Notes under the pieces: model-generated
What the model saw: the letters and a program-made list of their open reading frames with translations, nothing else
Database searches by the model: none
Told to the model about the DNA's origin: nothing
Origin: Verrucomicrobiota bacterium
Lineage (GTDB): Bacteria; Verrucomicrobiota; Verrucomicrobiia; Chthoniobacterales; SZAS-18
Assembly: GCA_018240025.1 (NCBI GenBank)
Contig: JAFEGM010000075.1
Location: forward strand, 1 to 52,383
Length of the DNA: 52,383 nucleotides
Reading direction: 5' to 3'
Position numbers and translations under genes: made by a program
Part shown: positions 40,340 through 48,895 of the stretch, piece after piece
How positions within the stretch are numbered: position 1 is the first letter of the stretch
How the letters are laid out: the number at the start of each line of letters is the position of its first letter

Positions 40340-41167
40340 ATGTCGGCTCCGCTGAAGCACTCGCCCCTGCCGTTGGACCGCGACGCCATCCGCGCCGCGC
40401 TCCCGGAGCACGCGGTCATCGGGCGCGAGGTGCGGGTCTTCGCCGAGACCGCCTCGACCAGCGACCTCGCCCGCCGCGCAGCCGAGGGCGGTGCCGAGGA
40501 AGGGCTCGTCTTCTTCGCCGAGCGCCAGACCGCGGGGCGCGGACGACGCGGGCGGACGTGGGATTCGGCCCCGGGACTCGGGCTCTGGTTCAGCGTCGTC
40601 CTCCGGCCGCTGGTGCCCCGCGAGCGTTGGAGCCGCCTGGCCCTGCTCTGCGCCGCGGCGGTGCGGCGCGGGCTGCACGCGACGCTCCCTGAGCTTCCGG
40701 TGCAATGGAAGTGGCCCAACGACCTCGAGTGCGGCGGGCGGAAATTCTGCGGCATTCTCATCGAAGCCTCGGCCCGCTACGCCATCGCCGGGATTGGCGT
40801 GAATGCGCTGCACGCGGCCGCCGATTTCGCGCCCGAGCTGCGCGCGCAGGCGACTTCCCTGGCGCTGGAGTCCGCCGCGCCGGTCGAGCGCGAGCGCGTA
40901 GCCGGGGCCATCCTGCGCGCGCTGGACGAACTATGGCAGACCGATTGGGGCGGCGCGAGCTTCAACGCCATCTGCGGCGAACTCGCGCTCCATTCCAGCC
41001 TTCTCGGCCAGCGCGTGCTCCTCAGCGCCGGCTCGCGCACCATCGAGGGCGTGGCCGAGATGCTCGACAGCGAAGGCCACCTCGGCCTGCTGCTCGACGA
41101 CGGCTCGCGCCTCCGCGTGACCAGCGGCGACATCTCCCGCTGCCGACTGAAGAGTACCGAGGATTGA
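40340..41167 (+). CDS. birA: Biotin--[acetyl-CoA-carboxylase] ligase, without repressor domain
   Basis: A 275-residue biotin-protein ligase. The catalytic domain is complete: ETASTSDLARR, the biotinyl-AMP loop AERQTAGRGRRGRTWDSAPG, the substrate segment VQWKWPNDLECGGRKFCGILIE and IAGIGVNAL, then a C-terminal SH3-like domain (LGQRVLLSAGSRTIEGVAEMLDSEGHLGLLLDDG). No N-terminal winged helix is present, so it is a group I (mono-functional) ligase that does not repress biotin genes. The ATG at 40340 is preferred over a GTG at 40316. It leads a same-strand run with the EamA-like, phosphatase and coaX genes. Confidence 0.92.
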   Translation: MSAPLKHSPLPLDRDAIRAALPEHAVIGREVRVFAETASTSDLARRAAEGGAEEGLVFFAERQTAGRGRRGRTWDSAPGLGLWFSVVLRPLVPRERWSRLALLCAAAVRRGLHATLPELPVQWKWPNDLECGGRKFCGILIEASARYAIAGIGVNALHAAADFAPELRAQATSLALESAAPVERERVAGAILRALDELWQTDWGGASFNAICGELALHSSLLGQRVLLSAGSRTIEGVAEMLDSEGHLGLLLDDGSRLRVTSGDISRCRLKSTED

Positions 41168-41213
41168 TCTCCTCCCCCGCTCCCCCGCTCCTCCTCCCCT
41201 CCTCCGCTCCCCC
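41168..41213. repeat. Pyrimidine octad repeat before the EamA-like start
   Basis: A C/T-rich tract with CGCTCCCC-type units; T positions recur every 8 bases along three interleaved registers. It fills the whole 46-base gap between birA and the GTG at 41214. Confidence 0.65.
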
Positions 41214-41543
41214 GTGTCCCCCGTCGCCCTGCTGCTCATTCTCCTGACCCACGCCACCAACGTGGCCGGGCAGATCCTGATGAAGACCGCCGTTATGGCC
41301 GAGCGGACGGGCAGCCGCATCGGCCAGTTCGCGCTCGCCATTGCCTGCATGACGGCGTCGTTCTTCCTCACCATCGGCCTGCTGCAGCGCTTCGATCTGA
41401 GCTACGTCTATCCGTTCCAGGCCAGCGCGGTCATCATGATGGCCCTGGCCACGCGCGTCTTCCTCGGGGAGAAGATGAGCCGGCGGAATGTCTTCGCGAT
41501 GGCCGTGATCGCCGCCGGCGTGGCGCTCGTCTCCGCATCCTGA
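41214..41543 (+). CDS. Small EamA-like four-helix membrane protein
   Basis: A 109-residue protein with four membrane helices: LLLILLTHATNVAGQILMKT, FALAIACMTASFFLTIGLL, YVYPFQASAVIMMALATRVF and NVFAMAVIAAGVALVSAS. The pattern Q-I-L-M-K-T in helix 1 and YPFQAS...FLGEKMSRRNVFAMAVIAAGV matches half-size EamA/DMT transporters and SMR-like proteins. It would need to dimerise. It starts with GTG directly after the octad repeat, and the next gene starts 5 bases after its stop. The substrate is unknown. Confidence 0.8.
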   Translation: MSPVALLLILLTHATNVAGQILMKTAVMAERTGSRIGQFALAIACMTASFFLTIGLLQRFDLSYVYPFQASAVIMMALATRVFLGEKMSRRNVFAMAVIAAGVALVSAS

Positions 41544-41548
41544 GCCGC

Positions 41549-41920
41549 ATGCCGCAGTTGCCGCCCACCGAGCCGCCCACGCGGGTGCTGTTCGTCTGCA
41601 GCCGCAACCGCATCCGTAGCCTGACCGCCGAGCGGTTGTTTGCGGGCGTGCCAGGCTACGAAGTCCGCTCGGCCGGCACCGAGCCCGGCGCGAGGATGCG
41701 CGTGACGCCCGGCCTGCTCGGCTGGGCCGAGGCGATCTTCGTGATGGAACCCGCGCATCGCCGCATCCTGCAGGAGAGGTTCGCCGGCGAGCTGGCCGAC
41801 CGCACGCTGGTCGTGCTCCACATCCCGGACGAATTCGAGTATCTGGACGACGAGCTGATCGAGGTCCTGCGCGGTGCCCTCGGATCGTGGCTCGAGCTGC
41901 CGGCCGAGGAGACGCCATGA
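41549..41920 (+). CDS. Low-molecular-weight protein tyrosine phosphatase-like protein
   Basis: A 123-residue protein with the LMW-PTP signature C-x5-R: Cys17 to Arg23 in VLFVCSRNRIRSLTAE. The segment YEVRSAGTEPGARMRVTPGLLGWAEAIFVMEPAHRRIL follows the family, though it belongs to the short subgroup of about 110 residues. The usual D-P general acid near the C-terminus is represented by HIPDEFEYLDDEL. It may be a phosphatase or a binding relative. Its stop overlaps the coaX start (ATGA at 41917), implying translational coupling. Confidence 0.82.
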   Translation: MPQLPPTEPPTRVLFVCSRNRIRSLTAERLFAGVPGYEVRSAGTEPGARMRVTPGLLGWAEAIFVMEPAHRRILQERFAGELADRTLVVLHIPDEFEYLDDELIEVLRGALGSWLELPAEETP

Positions 41921-42720
41921 ACCGACGCGTGCTGCTGCTGGAGATCGGCAATACCAACCTCCGCGCCGCGGTGCCGGCTGCCGACGGCGTGCGAATCGTG
42001 CGCCGCCTGCCGACCGCGGAAGTCACTGCCACTGAGGTGCAGCGGCTCGCCCGTCGCACCGGCGCCGCAGCGGTCGCACTTTGCTCGGTCGTGCCGCGCG
42101 GGACCGACCTCGTGCGGGCCGCGCTGGACCTGCCCCTGCTGGTCGCTTCGGCCACGGCCGAGCTCGGCTTCGCGTTGTCGGCCGACCTGCCGCATCCCGA
42201 CCGCATCGGCCCCGACCGCCTGCTCGGCGTGGCCGGAGCGCTCGCGTCGGGTGCACGCGGTCCGTTGGTCGTGATCGATGCCGGCACCGCCTGCACGTTC
42301 AACGTGCTCGACGCGCAGAACGTCTTCCGCGGCGGCGCCATCGCCCCGGGTCTCGCTGCTTTCGCCGACTACCTCGCCGAGCGCACCGCCCGCCTGCCGC
42401 GCATTTCCCTCCGCGAGATCGCCCGCGCCGGCGCCATCGGCCGCGAGACGCGCGGAGCCATCGCCGCGGCGTGTCGGCACGGCTTCGTCGGTCAGGCCCG
42501 CGGCATTGTCCAAGCCATCGCCGCCGAGCTCGGCCTGCCCGAGCGCCGTCAGCGCGTGCTGGTCACCGGCGGAGCGTCACCTCTGCTGGCGGACGCGCCC
42601 GGCTGGACCGCGGCACCTTGCCTGGTGTTGCGGGGGCTCGCGCAGCTGGCCGGCCGCTGGCGCGCAGATGCTCGCGCAGAATCCGGAGGATCTCGGCCAC
42701 GGTCTGCGGGTGCTCGGTGA
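41917..42720 (+). CDS. coaX: Type III pantothenate kinase
   Basis: A 267-residue CoaX, which phosphorylates pantothenate as the first step of CoA synthesis and needs a monovalent cation. Motifs: LLLEIGNTNLRAAV (the phosphate-binding D-x-G-N-T with E in place of D), HPDRIGPDRLLGVAGA, VVIDAGTACTFNVLD and FRGGAIAPGLAAF. The start ATG overlaps the phosphatase stop. The 3' end overlaps by 158 bases the 3' end of the convergent hydrolase gene. The last 20 or so residues (ARAESGGSRPRSAGAR) are low-complexity and lie in that overlap, so the ancestral stop was probably earlier. Confidence 0.9.
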   Translation: MNRRVLLLEIGNTNLRAAVPAADGVRIVRRLPTAEVTATEVQRLARRTGAAAVALCSVVPRGTDLVRAALDLPLLVASATAELGFALSADLPHPDRIGPDRLLGVAGALASGARGPLVVIDAGTACTFNVLDAQNVFRGGAIAPGLAAFADYLAERTARLPRISLREIARAGAIGRETRGAIAAACRHGFVGQARGIVQAIAAELGLPERRQRVLVTGGASPLLADAPGWTAAPCLVLRGLAQLAGRWRADARAESGGSRPRSAGAR

Positions 42721-44293
42721 GGGTATGCGGCGCGGGCACGATCAGCTCGCTCCGCGCGCCGGGGACATGCGAGCTGCTGTAGGGCACTACGCCGTCGGAG
42801 CTGTTCGGCGTGTCACCGCGGCCACGGTCGCCGATGATGGAATGGAACGGCACGCGAATCGGCCGCGCCTCCATGGCGCGGAAGTATGGGTGCCGCGGCG
42901 AGAGGGTCTGCACGCTCTGCCCGCCGAGCGATTTGAACTGCCAGAGTTCCGGATTCACCAGTTCCGGCTGCAGGGTGAAAATGCGGGTGGAGGCCTCCGC
43001 GATGTTCAGCGGCAGGCGGAAGAAGAAGAGCACGAAGCGGACGATGCCGAAGTCCGCCAGCTTGCTGCCCCGGTGCGGCGTGGCCGCAAAGACCGCCCGC
43101 TTCACCCAGGGTACGTCCTCGAAGAAGAGCGCGTCCTTCAGCGACTGACGCTGGCTGTCCGTCAGCAGCAGGTCTTCCGGTTTGCCGCGGAAGTAGGCTT
43201 TCCAATAAAGATCGCTCGAATCCGTCACCTGCATGCGCGTGAGCAGGCCGCCCATGCTGTGGCCGATCAGAATCGTGTGCGGCATGCCCGGATCGCGTCC
43301 GGTCGGATTCAGCCGGCGCTGGGCCTCGCGCAGCTGGGCGCGCAGCCGCGCGGCCGAGCCGGGCACCGGCAGGCCGGTGGGATAGATGAAATACCAAAGC
43401 TGGTAGGCACGCTGCAGTTCGTCGTCCGCCAGCACCGCCGCGGCAGCGCTCTGCCAGATGTGTGGGTCGGAGTTCAACCCGTGCACGAAGACGACCGGGA
43501 TCTTGTTGGGCCGGTAGGGCTCGAGCGCGAAAATGCCGGTGCGACGCGCGTAGCGGCCGGGATCGAAGAAGCCGAGGAAGGCGAGTTGCTGGACGAACTT
43601 GTCCCGCAGCTGCAGCTCGACGGGCGCAACCGCATCCCAGGCCAGCGGCACGGTGCGGCCGGCCAGTTGGCCGCGGCGGGACTCCCGTGGATTGACCAGG
43701 CGCAGCGTGGCGCGACGCGGCTGGCCGCGCTTGACTGGCGTGAATTCGAGCAGCGCGGTGGCGGGCAGCGAGATGCCGTTCTGCGGCAGCGCGAAGTACT
43801 TCTCCGCCAGCTTCTCGGAATAGTTGACGGTCAGCGCCAGCGGCACGCCGAGACCGGGCCCGCGGGCTTTGGGGACCTTGGCGGGCACCCTGATGTCCTC
43901 GGCCAGGTCGAGTTCATCCCAACGCCACGCACCCCAGTCGGGCAGACCGCGACGGTCGGCGGCGTAGTCGAGTCGGTACCCCGGCAGATCCACCGGCTTC
44001 CATTTGCGGGGTGGGCCGGAGTCATCGAGCGCCCGGACGAGATCCTCGACTGCGCGCTGATAGGCCCGGGTCGGCTCGGGCAAGCCACGCGCCGCGCCGG
44101 CCGCACTGCGGTCGGCCGCGACCAAGGCCCGCTCCACCCGTCCGCGGTCGAGGGGCTTGTCGACGTAGGTCTTCCGGGGCGTCGGCGGACCGGTCGGGCC
44201 GGTGGCGCAGGCCGCGAGCAGAAGTGGCATCAGCCAGGCCAGCAGGTGCAGCCAACCGACGGAGGATTTCGGCGGGACAGGCGGCGCGCGCAT
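42563..44293 (-). CDS. Lipoprotein alpha/beta hydrolase (lipase-like)
   Basis: A 576-residue hydrolase with a lipoprotein signal (LLAWLMPLLLAACATG; acylated Cys in the lipobox LAAC). After a 250-residue N-terminal region of beta-rich character comes the hydrolase fold: IPVVFVHGLNSDPHIW with the oxyanion loop, nucleophile Ser346 in LIGHSMGGLLTR, and VFAATPHRGSKLADFG, a segment typical of PGAP1-like esterases. The catalytic Asp is probably in SSDGVVPYSSSHV and the His in PHTLTEHP. The C-terminal 30 residues overlap coaX on the other strand and look like read-through. It follows the HlyD-type adaptor gene by 12 bases in the same direction, so they may be co-transcribed. Confidence 0.87.
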   Translation of the reverse strand: MRAPPVPPKSSVGWLHLLAWLMPLLLAACATGPTGPPTPRKTYVDKPLDRGRVERALVAADRSAAGAARGLPEPTRAYQRAVEDLVRALDDSGPPRKWKPVDLPGYRLDYAADRRGLPDWGAWRWDELDLAEDIRVPAKVPKARGPGLGVPLALTVNYSEKLAEKYFALPQNGISLPATALLEFTPVKRGQPRRATLRLVNPRESRRGQLAGRTVPLAWDAVAPVELQLRDKFVQQLAFLGFFDPGRYARRTGIFALEPYRPNKIPVVFVHGLNSDPHIWQSAAAAVLADDELQRAYQLWYFIYPTGLPVPGSAARLRAQLREAQRRLNPTGRDPGMPHTILIGHSMGGLLTRMQVTDSSDLYWKAYFRGKPEDLLLTDSQRQSLKDALFFEDVPWVKRAVFAATPHRGSKLADFGIVRFVLFFFRLPLNIAEASTRIFTLQPELVNPELWQFKSLGGQSVQTLSPRHPYFRAMEARPIRVPFHSIIGDRGRGDTPNSSDGVVPYSSSHVPGARSELIVPAPHTLTEHPQTVAEILRILREHLRASGRPAARAPATPGKVPRSSRARPPAEVTLRR

Positions 44294-44305
44294 GGCGGAA
44301 CGCGG

Positions 44306-45481
44306 TCAGCGCTTGCGGCCCGTCGCATTCACCACCACCGGCCGGACCCGCTGGCCGGGGCGGAACTGGTCCTGATCCTGCACCACCACGAGATCGCCTT
44401 CGGCGAGACCGCCCAGAATCTCCGCGGTGTCGAGTCCGCGATAACCGACCTTCACCGTGCGCTGCACGACGACATCGTCGGTCACCACCTGCACCTGGTC
44501 GGCCACGAGCGCGCGGCTCGGCACCGTCAGCGCGTTTTCGCGTCGGGCGATGATGATGTTCATTTCCCCCGTCATGCCGGCCCGCAGATTGTCGGGCGGA
44601 TTCTCCAAATACAAGACGACAGTGTAGCGCTGGCTGTTGACGTCGCTGCTCGGGAGCACGGTCGAGACCTTGGCGGTGAACTGCCGCTGGCTGAACGAGT
44701 AGAGCCGCACGTCGGCCTTCATGCCGTCGCGGATCTCGCCCACGTCCTCCTCGTTCACCTGGCCCTCCACGTAGGTGTCCTTGGTCGCGAGGGTGAAGAG
44801 GAGATTGTTGGCGAAGACGAGGTCGCCATCGGCCGGCGCGATGGCCGTGAGCAATCCGTCCATGGTCGCGCGCAGCTCGGTCCGCTTCATCTGATCCTGC
44901 AGCGCCTGCACGTTGGTCTCGCCGAGCTGGACGGCCTTGCGCAATTCCAGCGTCTGCACCTTCTCCTCGTCGGTCAGGCGTTTCACCTCCGCCTTGGTGC
45001 GTTCGACCTCGGCCGCCGGCACTGTGTTCGCCTGCAAGGAGAGCAGACGCTTGAGATTGTCCTGAGCCGCGCGCAGCGGCTCTGCGCTGGGCGGTCCGAG
45101 CTTCTGCCGCTGCTGGGCGGCTTCGAGTTCGGTCTGCGCCTGACGCAGCGCCTTGGTGGTGGCTTCGTCGGTGATGACGCCGAGCAGCTGGTCGCGCTTC
45201 ACGGTGCTGCCGATCGAGACGACGCCGGAAGCGATGCCGTCGGCGAACTTGATGATGCCGGTGTTCTGCGCACGGATCTCGCGCACAACGGACGACTGAA
45301 TCTTCACCGTGCCATAGACCGCGGCCGTGGCTGTGCCGCGCTGGACGGCGGCGACTTCGGCCACGGGCCGGCCGAGCGAGCGGTAGATCATCCAGCCGGA
45401 GATCGCCATGATCGCCAGCAAGGCGGTGGCCAGGGCTTTCCACAGCCGGGCGGGATCGGAGAGGGTCGTTCGGGGCGGCAT
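44306..45481 (-). CDS. HlyD-family periplasmic adaptor (MacA/RND type)
   Basis: A 391-residue membrane-fusion protein. One N-terminal membrane helix (LWKALATALLAIMAISGWMIY) anchors it. A lipoyl half follows (REIRAQNTGIIKFADGIASGVVSIGSTVKRDQLLGVI), a long coiled-coil hairpin (about 105-205, QAQTELEAAQQRQ... EVKRLTDEEKVQTLELRK), the second lipoyl half (ELRATMDGLLTAIAPADGDLV), and beta-barrel and membrane-proximal domains (LRAGMTGEMNIII, ALTVPSRALV, GLAEGDLVVVQ). It should bridge an inner-membrane pump to an outer-membrane channel, but no pump or channel gene adjoins it; only a lipoprotein hydrolase follows. The ATG at 45481 gives the correct N-terminus. Confidence 0.9.
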   Translation of the reverse strand: MPPRTTLSDPARLWKALATALLAIMAISGWMIYRSLGRPVAEVAAVQRGTATAAVYGTVKIQSSVVREIRAQNTGIIKFADGIASGVVSIGSTVKRDQLLGVITDEATTKALRQAQTELEAAQQRQKLGPPSAEPLRAAQDNLKRLLSLQANTVPAAEVERTKAEVKRLTDEEKVQTLELRKAVQLGETNVQALQDQMKRTELRATMDGLLTAIAPADGDLVFANNLLFTLATKDTYVEGQVNEEDVGEIRDGMKADVRLYSFSQRQFTAKVSTVLPSSDVNSQRYTVVLYLENPPDNLRAGMTGEMNIIIARRENALTVPSRALVADQVQVVTDDVVVQRTVKVGYRGLDTAEILGGLAEGDLVVVQDQDQFRPGQRVRPVVVNATGRKR

Positions 45482-45641
45482 GCGGACGGAGCGACTCTCA
45501 CGCAGAGCGGGGCGGAAAGAAAGGGCGGTGACTGGCAGGGCCGTGGTCCGGCGTTGGGACGCGCATTCCCGGTTTTTCCGTGAATTGTTCCTTGCCCCGC
45601 CCCGTCGTTGCTCCTTCATCCCGTTTCTTCCCCAACGCCCC

Positions 45642-47651
<2,010 letters not shown>

Positions 47652-47733
47652 GGGCGGCGGGCGACGCTGTCCCCGGCACTCCGCTCGCAAGCCTGGCCGA
47701 GAGAACCGGTGCCACCGAAGCCACCGACGTGCC

Positions 47734-47964
47734 ATGCAACCCTGTCAATCCTGGACCGAGATGTATCGTCTGCACACCTGCTACAAGGCTCTGGGCCGGG
47801 CGCTGGAGCTCCGCGAGGAGTGCGAGGTCCATCGGGTGGCACTAGAAGGCACGATCGCGCCCTGTGCGATGTGCCAGGCTTGGTGGCGCCGCAGCGGCAA
47901 GCTGCTCAGCCTGCACGCATCGATCTCCACGGCGGCTGGCACCTGGAAATCCGACACCCCCTGA
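47734..47964 (+). CDS. Small hypothetical protein with CxxC
   Basis: A 76-residue open frame from an ATG at 47734, ending immediately before the next gene's start. It contains a C-A-M-C pair in TIAPCAMCQAWWRR and three other cysteines or histidines nearby, which could form a small zinc site, but I recognise no family. The adjoining SUKH-like gene begins without a gap, so the two could be coupled. It may equally be a chance frame; codon bias is weaker than in the neighbours. Confidence 0.4.
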   Translation: MQPCQSWTEMYRLHTCYKALGRALELREECEVHRVALEGTIAPCAMCQAWWRRSGKLLSLHASISTAAGTWKSDTP

Positions 47965-47967
47965 TTG

Positions 47968-48582
47968 GTGAGTTTTGCGACGAGTTTTCAGCTGATCCTG
48001 CGCAAGACCTCACGGGAGCTTCCGATCGGGTATTCGGAGTCGGAGATCCAGCAGGCACGAGCCTTTGTGCCGGAGCCACTGAGGGTGTTGCTGGCGATGG
48101 CTGGCCGGAGCCGGATCAGTCTCTTCCACAACCGCCTGCATGAGCCAAGCCAGCTCGTCAGCGATCCCGACGGGATGGTCGTTTTCGCCGAGGAGAATCA
48201 GGGGGTCGTAGAGTGGGCATATTCTTCCGGGCGCTCGGACTGTCCGTCCGTGTTTCAGCGCCAGCTCGACGACGGTGGAAGCTACGGCGGCTGGGTCGAA
48301 GAGCCTCAGCCCCTGGATCGATTCCTGATCTCCTTCGCCTACTGGAACGCTGCCAACGGCGCCGCTGACTTCGGAGGTGTCGGGGAGATTTCCGATAGCT
48401 CGCAAACTGCGCTGGAATCCATGGCGCAGCTTTGGGTGGGGCCCGATTTCATCGTGCGCGAAAGCGGCGCGATGGCCGTGATCTCCGGAGATGGGGACTT
48501 CTATGGTTTCGGGATTGATCTCGACGAGGTCGAGTCACTGGCCGATTCGCTGCAGCTGAAGTGGTTTGAGTTGAACCGGTGA
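47968..48582 (+). CDS. SMI1/KNR4 (SUKH)-like protein
   Basis: A 204-residue protein. The central part fits the SUKH superfamily: ARAFVPEPLRVLLAMAGRSRISL (the P-x-x-L-x-x-x-x-x-x-x-G helix), then FHNRLHEPSQLVSDPDGMVVFAEENQGVVEWAYSSG (the hallmark E-N-Q-x-V-x-x-W), and a C-terminal strand pair AVISGDGDFYGFGID. SUKH proteins are best known as immunity proteins against contact-dependent or polymorphic toxins; no toxin gene is in the window. The start may be GTG 47968 or the in-frame TTG 47965. Base composition is less GC-rich than speA. Confidence 0.72.
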   Translation: MSFATSFQLILRKTSRELPIGYSESEIQQARAFVPEPLRVLLAMAGRSRISLFHNRLHEPSQLVSDPDGMVVFAEENQGVVEWAYSSGRSDCPSVFQRQLDDGGSYGGWVEEPQPLDRFLISFAYWNAANGAADFGGVGEISDSSQTALESMAQLWVGPDFIVRESGAMAVISGDGDFYGFGIDLDEVESLADSLQLKWFELNR

Positions 48583-48895
48583 GACGCCAGCTCGGTTCGA
48601 ATGTAGCTGGTAGCCCAGTCGCGCCTTTCTAAAGGATGTGCCCGTGAGGGCCGGGATCGCGTTCCACGCCGCGAGCCCGACATGGAATCCGCGCCTCGGC
48701 TGGAGCAGACGAGACCTGAGCACCGTGGGCTCCAGATACCTTTGTGCCTTCAGGCTCTTTTGGGGTGATCTGAGTCGGCACCGCGCGGATCCGAGACGAA
48801 GTTACACGCCTCTCCAGCCACGGGCTGCTAGCCTCGGCGATGCAATACCCGGCTGTTTAGCCGGGCATTGCATTTGGGAAGCGGCCCCTAGCCGG
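48583..48895. other. Intergenic region, no gene seen
   Basis: This 313-base gap between the SUKH-like gene and the convergent peptidase gene has no convincing reading frame. A GGTTCGAAT string near 48592 looks like a T-loop but no cloverleaf can be built around it. The only structured part is the hairpin at 48840-48873. Confidence 0.7.
48840..48873. terminator. 15-bp stem-loop between convergent genes
   Basis: ATGCAATACCCGGCT (48840-48854) pairs with AGCCGGGCATTGCAT (48859-48873) with one mismatch (a G-U wobble on the minus-strand transcript) around a 4-base loop. It lies 22 bases beyond the stop codon of the minus-strand peptidase. There is no T-run on either side, so it may protect the 3' end rather than terminate. 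Confidence 0.65.

Noticed and set aside
42278..45583. A 1101-codon open frame on the plus strand antisense to the hydrolase and adaptor genes
   Set aside because: Its translation is arginine-, glycine- and histidine-rich without any domain, and the minus-strand frames carry clear family motifs. High GC makes such antisense frames common; similar ones at 338-2206 (minus), 15096-17720, 25375-27315, 30089-32104 and 32101-34311 (plus) were dropped for the same reason.
48580..48680. A tRNA suggested by GGTTCGAAT
   Set aside because: No acceptor or anticodon stem can be paired around it; only a small AGCT/AGCT hairpin forms.
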